A stretch of DNA of 64,000 bases. Source: Treponema sp. GTDB taxonomy: Bacteria > Spirochaetota > Spirochaetia > Treponematales > Treponemataceae. Shown in pieces: positions 50,330 to 58,436 of this stretch. Both the position numbers and the translations under genes were made by a program. The notes beneath the pieces are model-generated. The model saw only the letters and a program-made list of their open reading frames with translations. It was not told the origin of the DNA and searched no databases. The stretch is from positions 124,001 to 188,000 of the forward strand of contig JAFUYH010000013.1 in NCBI GenBank assembly GCA_017470605.1, in the 5' to 3' direction. Position 1 is the first letter of the stretch. Each line of letters begins with the position of its first letter.

Positions 50330-50689
50330 ATGAAAAATATCGAAACCTGTGATTGCGAGATAATTCACGAAGACACCGTAAAGGCGGTAAAGGAAACTTT
50401 CCCCGCTGATGAGGTTCTTTTTGACTTATCAGATTTTTATAAAATTTTTGGCGATACAACCAGGGTAAAGATTTTATACGCACTGGATAAAAGCGACCTC
50501 TGCGTATGTGATATTTCGGCCCTGCTGGGAATGTCGGTTTCGGCAGTTTCTCATCAGTTGAAAACTCTGCGCGATTCAGATTTAGTGCGCACCAGACGGG
50601 ACGGCAAGGTTGTTTACTACAGTCTTGCCGATGAACATGTAAAAAGCATTCTGGAATGCGGTTTTGAACACATTTTGGAAAAGGAGTAA
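50330..50689 (+). CDS. ArsR/SmtB-family metal-sensing repressor (CadC-like)
   Basis: 119 residues. The winged helix carries FGDTTRVKILYALDKSDLCV, CDISALLGMSVSAVSHQLKT and LRTRRDGKVVYYSLADEHVK-type sequence. The LCVCDIS cysteines at the start of the recognition region, together with CDC near the N-terminus (ETCDCE, ~6-8), fit the CadC alpha3N site for Cd, Pb or Zn, and the C-terminal helix has His/Glu positions (DEHVKSILECGFEH). It represses its own operon until metal binds. GGAGG at 50322-50326. The exporter gene follows after 6 nt. Confidence 0.93.
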   Translation: MKNIETCDCEIIHEDTVKAVKETFPADEVLFDLSDFYKIFGDTTRVKILYALDKSDLCVCDISALLGMSVSAVSHQLKTLRDSDLVRTRRDGKVVYYSLADEHVKSILECGFEHILEKE

Positions 50690-50695
50690 TGATTT

Positions 50696-52915
50696 ATGAG
50701 TAAAGAAATAGAAGAAGAGATGGAACAGGACCATCATCACGAACACTGCGAGTGCCATGAGCACGGCCATCACCATGAACATGATGAAGACCACTGCGAA
50801 TGTGAACACGAGCATGAACATGGGCACAATCATAGTCATCACCACCATGACGATGACTGCTGCTGCCACGAGCATGACGACCATGAGCACAGTCATCACC
50901 ACGAGCATTCCCACGGCTGTTCCTGCGGCTGCGGTCACGAGCACGGACATTCCCACAGTCACGGCGAAGAGGAAGATGAGCAGGAACTTACAGTAAAACA
51001 GCTGATTTTTGCCGCCGTGCTTTTTGTATTCGGCTTGATTCTTGAACATCTTCCTCTGGAAAACTGGCTTTCAGCCATCCCAAAAATCGACCTGATTCAC
51101 CGCGCCGTATGCATGGTTCTTTACTTTGCAGCCTACATAATTACCGGAAAAGACATTATTATGGGGGCAGTTTCAAACCTGATTCACGGAGAACTGATGG
51201 ACGAAGCCTTTTTGATGTCAGTTTCTTCTATCGGTGCAATACTCCTTGGAAAATACGAAGAAGCCGTTGCAATCATGATTCTCTATCAGACTGGCGAAAA
51301 GTTTGAAGACTATGCCGTTGATAAATCACGGGATTCAATCGAAGAAATTGCAAAACTCCGCCCTGACCACGCAACAATAAAAATTAACGGCGAAACCCGC
51401 GATGTAGATCCAGATGATGTAGAAAAAGATTCTGTAATCATCGTAAAACCTGGAGACCGCATTCCTATTGACGGAGTTGTTGTAGACGGCGAAAGTTTTA
51501 TAGATACCTCTGCACTCACCGGCGAAAGCATTCCACAGCGAGTAAGTATTGGTGACGAAGTTCTTTCCGGCTCAATCAACAAGCAGGGAGTTCTGGAAAT
51601 CCGCACTACCCGCCACGCAGGAGACTCTGCCCTTGCCCGCATTCTGGAACTGGTAGAAAACGCAACAGAAAACAAGACAAAGTCAGAACAGTTTGTAACC
51701 CGCTTTGCCCGCGTTTACACTCCGATTGTTGTTTACTCTGCCCTGGCCCTTGCAATCATCCCTAGCGTAATAATCGGCTTTACAAGCGGAAACTGGGGCT
51801 GGCAGGCCACCTGGAGCACCTGGGTTTACCGCGCCCTTATGTTCCTCGTAGTAAGCTGCCCTTGTGCCCTGGTAATTTCCATCCCGCTTTCCTTCTGCGG
51901 AGGAATTACCGCCGCAGCCCGTCAGGGAATCCTTATAAAAGGAAGCGTTTACCTTGAAGCCCTGGGCCGCACAAAAACAGCCGTATTCGACAAGACAGGC
52001 ACCCTTACAAAAGGAAACTTTGTTGTTTCTCATATTCATGCGACAGACCCTTCAATCACAGAAACAGAACTGCTGGCCCTTGCAACCCACACGGAAATGT
52101 TCTCTACCCACCCTATTTCTGCTTCTCTTAAGGCAGCCCACCACGACAAGTGCTGCGACCAGGTAAAGCTTGAAAATGTAGAAGAAATTGCCGGCATGGG
52201 AATTAAAGCCCTTGTAAACGGCAAGGAAGTTCTGGCCGGCAATACAAAGCTGATGGATAAGTTTGCAATTAAATACGATGAATGCCCTGAACACCAGGAC
52301 GGAACCGTCATTCACGTTGCAAGCGAAGGAAAATACAGCGGACACATTGTAATCAGTGATGAAATCAAGGATGATTCAGCAGAAACTGTTGAAGGACTTA
52401 AAAAAATCGGCGTAGAAAATGTCGTAATGCTCACCGGCGACAATGAACGCGCAGCCCACACTGTAGCCGCAAAACTTGGACTCAAAAAGGCTTATGGCCA
52501 GCTGCTGAGTGCAGACAAACTTGCAAAGGTAGAAGAACTGCTTGCAGAACTCAGCAAATCCGGCAAGAAAAGAGGCACCCTCATATTTGCAGGTGACGGA
52601 ATCAACGACGCACCAGTTCTTGCCCGCGCCGACGCAGGAATTGCCATGGGCAGCATGGGAAGCGACGCCGCAATAGAAGCCGCAGACATCATCATAATGG
52701 AAGACAAGCCAAGCAAGATTGTAGACGGAATCAAAATCAGCCGCCGCACTCTGCGCATAGTTTACGAAAACCTCTACGGCGCACTTGGAATAAAAGGGGC
52801 AATCCTTATCCTGAGTGCCCTGGGCCTTTCAAATATGTGGCTTGCAGTCTTTGGCGACGTTGGCGTCACAATCCTCGCAGTTTTGAACTGTCTGAGGCTG
52901 CTTAAAAAGAAATAG
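50696..52915 (+). CDS. Heavy-metal P-type ATPase with His/Cys-rich N-terminus (Zn/Cd/Pb type)
   Basis: 739 residues. Residues 5-~95 are an extraordinary metal-binding tail made mainly of H, E, D, C and G (HHHHDDDCCCHEHDDHEH), replacing the usual HMA domain. The pump core has TGES (SALTGESIP), the transmembrane metal site SCPCALVISIP, phosphorylation motif DKTGTLT, the HP motif (STHPIS), MLTGDN and GDGINDAPVL. The last helices (GALGIKGAILILSALGLSNM and AVFGDVGVT) contain the Lys and Asp typical of P1B-2 Zn/Cd/Pb exporters. Expression is controlled by the ArsR-type gene just upstream. Strong terminator follows. Confidence 0.95.
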   Translation: MSKEIEEEMEQDHHHEHCECHEHGHHHEHDEDHCECEHEHEHGHNHSHHHHDDDCCCHEHDDHEHSHHHEHSHGCSCGCGHEHGHSHSHGEEEDEQELTVKQLIFAAVLFVFGLILEHLPLENWLSAIPKIDLIHRAVCMVLYFAAYIITGKDIIMGAVSNLIHGELMDEAFLMSVSSIGAILLGKYEEAVAIMILYQTGEKFEDYAVDKSRDSIEEIAKLRPDHATIKINGETRDVDPDDVEKDSVIIVKPGDRIPIDGVVVDGESFIDTSALTGESIPQRVSIGDEVLSGSINKQGVLEIRTTRHAGDSALARILELVENATENKTKSEQFVTRFARVYTPIVVYSALALAIIPSVIIGFTSGNWGWQATWSTWVYRALMFLVVSCPCALVISIPLSFCGGITAAARQGILIKGSVYLEALGRTKTAVFDKTGTLTKGNFVVSHIHATDPSITETELLALATHTEMFSTHPISASLKAAHHDKCCDQVKLENVEEIAGMGIKALVNGKEVLAGNTKLMDKFAIKYDECPEHQDGTVIHVASEGKYSGHIVISDEIKDDSAETVEGLKKIGVENVVMLTGDNERAAHTVAAKLGLKKAYGQLLSADKLAKVEELLAELSKSGKKRGTLIFAGDGINDAPVLARADAGIAMGSMGSDAAIEAADIIIMEDKPSKIVDGIKISRRTLRIVYENLYGALGIKGAILILSALGLSNMWLAVFGDVGVTILAVLNCLRLLKKK

Positions 52916-52920
52916 AATGA

Positions 52921-52944
52921 TTGCAGCCGCACTTGATGCGGCAA
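52921..52944. repeat. CTTGA-loop hairpin after the ATPase gene
   Basis: GCCGCA-CTTGA-TGCGGC with TTGCA / AA flanks, starting 5 nt after the stop codon. Same loop as at 18274. Confidence 0.6.
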
Positions 52945-52968
52945 CTTTCAGGCCTAGTATGCCGGAAG

Positions 52969-53010
52969 AAAACGCTTCGTGCATTTGTTTGCCACGAAGC
53001 GTTTTTTTTT
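52969..53010 (+). terminator. Terminator of the ArsR/P-type ATPase operon
   Basis: AAAACGCTTCGTG / CACGAAGCGTTTT, 13 perfect pairs around an 11-nt loop, followed by five more T. Confidence 0.95.
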
Positions 53011-53017
53011 CTATAAT
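52989..53017 (+). promoter_or_regulatory. Promoter overlapping the terminator; leaderless TrmH-type gene
   Basis: TTGCCA (52989-52994) lies in the loop and right arm of the terminator, then a 17-nt spacer and TATAAT (53012-53017). The ATG is at 53025, so the expected start site is at the first base of the codon or one before it. Confidence 0.75.
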
Positions 53018-53024
53018 CTCCATT

Positions 53025-53771
53025 ATGAACCTTTCAAACATAGTAATTGTACTTTCGCACCCGGATGAATCACGCAATATCGGGGCAGCCTGCCGGGCAA
53101 TGGCGAATAATGATATAAAAGAACTCCGCATTGTTGGTAACAAGGCAGATTATGACATTGAACACATTCACGTACTGGCAATTCATGCGGGCCCTATTTT
53201 TGACAATGCGAACTTTTATGATTCAATAACAGAGGCCACTGCGGACTGTGCAATCTGCGCGGGAACTACCCGCCGCCGCGGCAAAAAGCGGGGAAAACTT
53301 CTTTTGCCGGAAGAGTTTGCAGAAATGGCAGATGACATTACCGGGGCCCCCCTCACAGACGGCGCAAAAGTTGCCGTAATTTTCGGCAACGAGCGCACAG
53401 GCCTTACCGACCCGGAACTTGATGAATGTAATCTTGGAGTTACAATTCCTTCTTCAGATGATTTTGGATCCCTGAACCTCAGCCATGCCGTCCAGATTAT
53501 AAGTTACCACCTTTTCCGCCGCGCCCTTACCCAGCAGAAAGGCCAATACCGCGGCTATACTCCGCTCCCCCTCTCGCGCATAGACAGAACAGTGTCCACA
53601 ATTACAGACAACATGCAGAAAATCGGCTTTTTCAAAATGCCCGGCCGCGAAGACATGGAAAACTTCTGGCGCAGCCTTTTGAGCCGGGCGAGTCTTTCGG
53701 AAGGAGAAGCCCAGTATCTGGAAAAGACCTTCAGCAAAATGGCCGGACTCGCCTCTAAAAATAAAAAATGA
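53025..53771 (+). CDS. SPOUT RNA methyltransferase (TrmJ/TrmH family)
   Basis: 248 residues from the ATG at 53025; the frame is open further upstream but only through the terminator. SPOUT fold of TrmJ type: NIVIVLSHPDESRNIGAACR with the conserved Asn-Arg, CAICAGTTRRRGKKR, AVIFGNERTGLTDPELDECN and VTIPSSDDFGSLNLSHAVQI, the knotted SAM-binding region. A C-terminal helical extension (KTFSKMAGL) follows, as in TrmJ. It 2'-O-methylates tRNA position 32 in known TrmJ; the rRNA or tRNA target here is unproven. No RBS is visible, consistent with a leaderless mRNA. Confidence 0.9.
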   Translation: MNLSNIVIVLSHPDESRNIGAACRAMANNDIKELRIVGNKADYDIEHIHVLAIHAGPIFDNANFYDSITEATADCAICAGTTRRRGKKRGKLLLPEEFAEMADDITGAPLTDGAKVAVIFGNERTGLTDPELDECNLGVTIPSSDDFGSLNLSHAVQIISYHLFRRALTQQKGQYRGYTPLPLSRIDRTVSTITDNMQKIGFFKMPGREDMENFWRSLLSRASLSEGEAQYLEKTFSKMAGLASKNKK

Positions 53772-53783
53772 TATATTTACACT

Positions 53784-54482
53784 ATGACTTTTAAGCACCT
53801 TCTTTTTGACATGGACAACACTCTTTACCCGGCAAGTTCCGCTATGAATGACGGAATAACAAGACGAATGCTGGAATGTGTTGCAGACTTTTTTGGCTGT
53901 GATATGGAAAAAGCCATTGCCCTTAGAAAAGAAAGAATCATTCATTATTCCACAACACTTGAATGGCTCCGCTCAGAAGGACTTACAGACATAGAAGCCT
54001 TTCTTGCCCATGTACATCCGGACAATGAAGCAGATGAATTACTCCCTCAGCCAGGCTTACGAGATTTTCTGCTTTCTCTCCCCCTTCCAATGTCAGTTTT
54101 AACAAATGCCCCTCACGAACACGCAGACAGAGTGCTGGACAAACTTGGTATTGCAGATTTATTTGTGTCGGTAACGGATATCCGGGATGCAGACTTTTAC
54201 GGCAAGCCTTATCCGAATGCATTTGAAGCAGCATTGCGAAAAGCCGGCAGCAGTGTAGAAGACACTCTTTTTTTAGATGATATGCAAAAATACACAGACG
54301 GCTGGGCTTTGATGGGGGGCACTGCGGTTCTTGTCGGCTCAGAAAACGGCAGGCCGCTTTCTGCTGATGCAGTTCCAATGGTTAAGGCAAGGGAAGCAGG
54401 GCTTGCAGCGGGCCGCCCCCTTGGAAAAACGCACAGACTTAATTCAATCTACGAAATAAATGAAATCTTAAAGGAATCATAA
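53784..54482 (+). CDS. HAD-superfamily hydrolase, pyrimidine 5'-nucleotidase type
   Basis: 232 residues. Motif I: LLFDMDNTLYPASSAMNDGI, the LYP variant typical of the yeast SDT1 / plant pyrimidine 5'-nucleotidase group. Motif II: SVLTNAPHEHADRVLDKLGI. Motif III Lys: DFYGKPYPNAFEAAL. Motif IV: TLFLDDMQKYTDGWALMGG, with DD. A four-helix cap follows motif I. It may release phosphate from UMP or CMP or a related substrate. TATATT ends 6 nt before the ATG. The pfkB-type gene starts at the next base after its stop. Confidence 0.88.
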   Translation: MTFKHLLFDMDNTLYPASSAMNDGITRRMLECVADFFGCDMEKAIALRKERIIHYSTTLEWLRSEGLTDIEAFLAHVHPDNEADELLPQPGLRDFLLSLPLPMSVLTNAPHEHADRVLDKLGIADLFVSVTDIRDADFYGKPYPNAFEAALRKAGSSVEDTLFLDDMQKYTDGWALMGGTAVLVGSENGRPLSADAVPMVKAREAGLAAGRPLGKTHRLNSIYEINEILKES

Positions 54483-55397
54483 ATGAAAAAAATTCTTTGT
54501 ATCTGCCTCAGCTCAACAATCCAGAGAACCATTACTTTTTCAAAGCTCGCATTAACACAGGTAAACCGTTCCCAAAAATACCGGCAGGACGCTTCGGGAA
54601 AAGCCGTAAATTCTGCCCGCGTGCTCAATCAGCTTGAAAAAGGCTGCGTTACGACCCTCTGCCCACTTGGTTCAGACAATCAGGACTTATTTTTAAATCT
54701 TGCAAAAAAAGATGATTTAGAACTTGCCTACGTTACAATTCCAGGTGCTACAAGGGAATGCTGGACTCTTTTGGACAGGACAGCAGAAACAACCACAGAA
54801 CTTGTAGTAGGAGAACCTGCCCTTCCGCCGGAAAGCAAGGGCGAAATTGAAAAAGCTGAAATCAAACTGCTAAAATACATTACGGACATTCTACCTTCTG
54901 TTGATGCAGTTCTTCTTGCAGGAAGCCGCCCTGTAATCTGGTCAGAAGACCTTTACGCAACAATAGCAGGTATTACAAAAGACAATGGCAAAATCTTCCT
55001 TGCAGACTATATCGGAAAAGATCTGGAAGAAAGTTTAAAATCTGCCGTACCAGACATTATCAAAATAAATGATGAAGAATTCTGCCGGACTTTTGGCCTG
55101 ACTTATCCTGCTGTAGAAGAAGAATTAAAATCTGAAATCACAAAAAAAAGTGCTGAATACAAAAATATTTTCGTAATCACAAGGGGATGCAAGTCTACTT
55201 TTGCAGCCCGCAAGGGAGAATTCTTTGAATGTCCTGCAGAAAATGTAAAAGCCGTAAACACCACTGCCTGCGGTGACTCTTTTAATGCAGGCTTTATTTA
55301 TGAATATGTCCGCAGCGGCGATATGACAGCCGCCCTGCAAAAGGGAACCTGGTGCGCCGCCCGCAATGCTGAACTTGAAGTGCCCGGAGGAGTGTAA
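54483..55397 (+). CDS. PfkB-family sugar kinase (1-phosphofructokinase-like)
   Basis: 304 residues. The N-terminus ILCICLSSTIQRTITFSKLA and DASGKAVNSARVLNQLEKGC match the 1-phosphofructokinase/tagatose-6-phosphate kinase branch, with SGK where substrate is bound. PfkB signature 2 reads VNTTACGDSFNAGFIYEYVR (ACGD in place of the more usual GAGD, catalytic Asp kept). VITRGCKSTFAARKGEF is the strand before it. A phosphorylated sugar is the probable substrate; no PTS gene is beside it. It follows the HAD gene without a gap. Confidence 0.85.
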   Translation: MKKILCICLSSTIQRTITFSKLALTQVNRSQKYRQDASGKAVNSARVLNQLEKGCVTTLCPLGSDNQDLFLNLAKKDDLELAYVTIPGATRECWTLLDRTAETTTELVVGEPALPPESKGEIEKAEIKLLKYITDILPSVDAVLLAGSRPVIWSEDLYATIAGITKDNGKIFLADYIGKDLEESLKSAVPDIIKINDEEFCRTFGLTYPAVEEELKSEITKKSAEYKNIFVITRGCKSTFAARKGEFFECPAENVKAVNTTACGDSFNAGFIYEYVRSGDMTAALQKGTWCAARNAELEVPGGV

Positions 55398-55566
55398 GGC
55401 GTTTGCGAGCTGGAGCGAGGGGGAGACTTTTTTTTCCCACTCCCTCCCCCACCCCACAGCTGAATGAAATTTTCTAACAAGATTAGGTAAATTTCCCGAT
55501 TGCAAAAAATTATATAATCATAGAAAATATTCATTGAGAGAGAAATGAAAGAAAAAGAGGAATCTT

Positions 55567-56541
55567 ATGATTGAAAAGAAACCACTTGTAAATGACTTAT
55601 ACACAGCAGACCCTTCTGCGCACGTTTTTAATGGAAAGATTTACATTTATCCGTCTCATGACCAGGACAAGGATGTAGAAAATAATGACAATGGTGATCA
55701 GTATGATATGATTGATTATCATGTTTATGAAATGAAAGACACAGAAACTTACCCTCGCGACTGCGGCTGTGCCTTTACTCTTGATGACGTAAAATGGGCA
55801 AGCAAGCAGCTTTGGGCTCCAGACTGTGTTGAAAAAGACGGAAAATACTACTTTGTATTCCCAGCCCGCGATAAAACAGGAATGTTCCGCATCGGTATTG
55901 CAAAAGGTGACAAGCCGGAAGGACCTTTCAAGCCGGAAGATAATTATATTGAAGGCACATATTCCATTGACCCATGTATGTTCCCGGACACAGACGGAAA
56001 ATACTACCTTACTTTTGGCGGAATCTGGGGCGGCCAGCTGGACCAGTACCGCAACAACAAATGGTCTGCTGATAATAAGGAACCAAAAGGTGACGAAGCA
56101 GCCTGCACTCCAAAAATTGCCTTGATGAAAGACAATCTTACTGAACTTGCAGAAGAAGTCCGCGACCTTGTAATTGTTGATGAAAACGGCAAGCCTCTTA
56201 CCGGAGCTGATGAAGAACGCCGCTATTTTGAAGACCCATGGCTCTTTAAAAAGGGTGACACATACTACTTTACATATTCAACAGGAACTACTCACCTGCT
56301 CTGCTATGCAACAAGCAAGAATGTTTACGGCCCTTACACTTATGGCGGAGTGATTCTTACTCCAGTTTTGGGATGGACAACTCATCACTCTATTCTTGAA
56401 TACAATGGAAAATGGTACCTCTTCTACCATGACTGTGAACGTTCAAACGGCGTAAACCAGAAACGCAACGTAAAATTCCGCGAACTTAAGTTCAACGACA
56501 AGGGCGGAATCATTACAATGAACGGAATGGACAGAGCGTAA
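55567..56541 (+). CDS. Glycoside hydrolase family 43 protein
   Basis: 324 residues, no signal peptide, so cytoplasmic. Five-bladed propeller: the catalytic base Asp is in NDLYTADPSAHVFNGKIYIY, the pKa-modulating Asp in TYSIDPCMFPDTDGKYYLTF, and the catalytic acid Glu in ERRYFEDPWLFKKGDTYYFT. TTHHSILEYNGKWYLFYHD follows. Family activities are beta-xylosidase and alpha-L-arabinofuranosidase on short oligosaccharides. AGAGG lies 9 nt before the ATG, and a TATAAT is at about 55512. Likely acts on imported xylan fragments, complementary to GH94 in this window. Confidence 0.93.
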   Translation: MIEKKPLVNDLYTADPSAHVFNGKIYIYPSHDQDKDVENNDNGDQYDMIDYHVYEMKDTETYPRDCGCAFTLDDVKWASKQLWAPDCVEKDGKYYFVFPARDKTGMFRIGIAKGDKPEGPFKPEDNYIEGTYSIDPCMFPDTDGKYYLTFGGIWGGQLDQYRNNKWSADNKEPKGDEAACTPKIALMKDNLTELAEEVRDLVIVDENGKPLTGADEERRYFEDPWLFKKGDTYYFTYSTGTTHLLCYATSKNVYGPYTYGGVILTPVLGWTTHHSILEYNGKWYLFYHDCERSNGVNQKRNVKFRELKFNDKGGIITMNGMDRA

Positions 56542-56581
56542 ATTACAGGGCCATTATACCAATTTTTTTGTGTTTTTCAGA

Positions 56582-56624
56582 TTGACTTACTCTATATTGT
56601 CGATTATACTCGACAATATAGAGT
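56582..56624 (+). promoter_or_regulatory. Promoter inside a 15-bp-arm palindrome before the ATPase gene
   Basis: TTGACT (56582-56587), 17-nt spacer, TATACT (56605-56610). The arms ACTCTATATTGTCGA (56589-56603) / TCGACAATATAGAGT (56610-56624) are perfect around TTATAC and cover the spacer, -10 and start region, so an operator is likely. The A and six T after it also fit a terminator for GH43. Confidence 0.65.
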
Positions 56625-56659
56625 ATTTTTTGTCGTATATAATTGACACAGAGGCCTTT

Positions 56660-57919
56660 ATGAATCATGACTTACTAAAGCAAGTTATTTATGATCAGCA
56701 CGAAATTATTAAAAATTTTCAGATTTTTCCTCGTGAATATGAGTTTGATCTTAATGCCAATTATATAGTTATTGGCATCCGTAGAGCTGGAAAATCAACT
56801 TTATTATACAAGATTGTCCAGGACCTTATTGCAGAAGGTACAGATTGGAATCAGATAATTTATATCAATTTTGAAGATGAACGACTTTCAGAATTCACAC
56901 TAAATGATTTTAATGACATCATTTCTGTTCAGGCTGAAATGAGTGACAAAAAAGGCTGGTTCTTTCTTGATGAAATTCAAAATATTGACGGATGGGAAAA
57001 GTTCGCACGTCGCTTAGCCGACTCAAAAGAGCATACCTTTATTACAGGAAGTAATGCAAAAATGCTTTCTTCAGAAATTGAAAAGCGATTAGGCGGCCGC
57101 TATCTTACAAAATATGTTACTCCCTATAATTTTAGAGAATACCTAACTGCAAAAAATATCGATTATTCAGATAAAGCGATTCTTTCTACAAAGGACAGCG
57201 GAAAAATAAGACGTGAGCTGGAAACTTATTTCTATTTTGGCGGATTTCCAGAAAACCTTGAATATATAGACAAGAGAGAATATGTATCGAGCATCTATCA
57301 GAAAATTCTACTTGGAGATATAGCTGCCAGAAACGGAATCAGAAATAATACAGGTTTACGACTTCTGATGAAAAAAATTGCTGAATCTGTAAAAGATGAA
57401 GTATCTTATTCAAAATTACATAACACTCTCAAAACAATAGGCGTGAGCATCAGCAAAGATGTAGTAATTGATTATGTCGGTTATGCTCAGCAATCCTTCT
57501 TAATTTTTGCAATTAGAAATTATTTCTCAAAATTTGTTGATAAAGAAACAACTCCAAAATATTATTTTAATGACAATGGCTTGCTAAACCTCTTTCTAAC
57601 AAAAGAAGAGCCAAGGTTGCTTGAAAATCTTGTAGCTATCAATCTTTGGAATAAATACAAAGAAAATGTATATTATCTTAAAGGCCAGAATCTGGATGCA
57701 GATTTCTTTGTTGAAGGAACGAACGAAGTTATTCAGGTTGCTTATTCTGTTACAAATATTTCTAATGACAGAGAAACTAAAGCTCTTGTAGAAGCTGCAA
57801 AAACAGTAAAGGAAGCAAAGCGATTTATAATCATCACCTGGGAAGAAGAAAAAGAATTGACTGTCGATGGTGTAAAAATCGAAGTAATTCCTGTTTGGAA
57901 ATGGTTGATTAAAAATTAA
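56660..57919 (+). CDS. AAA_14/DUF4143 family ATP-binding protein
   Basis: 419 residues from ATG 56660 (GAGG 5 nt upstream). Walker A: IGIRRAGKSTLLY (~38-50). Walker B: GWFFLDEIQNIDGWEKFARR (~95-115). The sensor region TFITGSNAKMLSSEI and the arginine-rich GGRYLTKYVTPYNFREYL are typical. The C-terminal DUF4143 part (~200-419) has FYFGGFPENL, KILLGDIAARNGIR and a PD-(D/E)XK-like end (YLKGQNLDADFFVEGTNEVI). These proteins are abundant in gut bacteria and have no settled function. AT-rich, unlike the neighbours, and probably acquired. Confidence 0.9.
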   Translation: MNHDLLKQVIYDQHEIIKNFQIFPREYEFDLNANYIVIGIRRAGKSTLLYKIVQDLIAEGTDWNQIIYINFEDERLSEFTLNDFNDIISVQAEMSDKKGWFFLDEIQNIDGWEKFARRLADSKEHTFITGSNAKMLSSEIEKRLGGRYLTKYVTPYNFREYLTAKNIDYSDKAILSTKDSGKIRRELETYFYFGGFPENLEYIDKREYVSSIYQKILLGDIAARNGIRNNTGLRLLMKKIAESVKDEVSYSKLHNTLKTIGVSISKDVVIDYVGYAQQSFLIFAIRNYFSKFVDKETTPKYYFNDNGLLNLFLTKEEPRLLENLVAINLWNKYKENVYYLKGQNLDADFFVEGTNEVIQVAYSVTNISNDRETKALVEAAKTVKEAKRFIIITWEEEKELTVDGVKIEVIPVWKWLIKN

Positions 57920-57944
57920 GAACATGGAAGCTTTGCCCTGTTGA

Positions 57945-58124
57945 TTATCAGCAGGGCAGGATAGATACAATGGATTTGGATATGTGGAGAAGTCAGGCTT
58001 GAGTGTTGTGCAAGTCGTGTACACCGAAGCTGGGCGGACACACATTATATCAGCACGTCCTGCAACATCGCAGGAAAGGAAATTGTATTATGAAAGACTT
58101 AGAAAGATTTATAGCGAAGTGTGA
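57945..58124 (+). pseudogene. Truncated BrnT-type toxin (C-terminal part)
   Basis: An open frame without a start codon follows a TGA. Its product includes SVVQVVYTEAGRTHIISARP and ATSQERKLYYERLRKIYSEV, which matches the C-terminal half of BrnT toxins (the VVYTERG...RIISARxATxxERxxY pattern). The N-terminal ~40 residues are missing. The 3' end overlaps brnA by 35 nt, as in normal brnTA operons. A small GCCCTG / CAGGGC hairpin lies just upstream at 57935-57957. Confidence 0.75.
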
Positions 58125-58362
58125 AGAGAACGCAGTTCCTGACAGTCAGATAAACACAAAAGACATTCCAGAGGTTACGGAAGAGGATTTTGCGAGGGGA
58201 AAATTCAAATATTGGAAACCTGTGAAGAAGTCCATAACCTTTCGTATAGACATTGATAATCTTTCCTGGCTTCAAAGTGGTGGAGCAAAAGGCTATCAGA
58301 AAAAACTTAATGAGGTTATACGCTGGGCAAGGGAAAATAAGTGTCCTTTATTGCAAATGTAA
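58090..58362 (+). CDS. brnA: BrnA-type antitoxin
   Basis: 90 residues from ATG 58090 (AAAGGA 11 nt upstream). The C-terminal ribbon-helix-helix reads VKKSITFRIDIDNLSWLQSG, then GAKGYQKKLNEVIRWARENK, matching the BrnA pattern (RxDxDxLxWLKxxGxGYQxRxNxxLR). The N-terminal half binds the toxin. With brnT truncated, it is an orphan antitoxin that could still repress its own locus or neutralise another BrnT. A longer reading from 58003 would overlap brnT and is rejected. Confidence 0.85.
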   Translation: MKDLERFIAKCEENAVPDSQINTKDIPEVTEEDFARGKFKYWKPVKKSITFRIDIDNLSWLQSGGAKGYQKKLNEVIRWARENKCPLLQM

Positions 58363-58436
58363 ATAGATTAGAAATTGTGGTCTCAAGATACACTAAAAGA
58401 AAAGTGATTGATTTCCTGTAAAAGCATGTACCTGTA

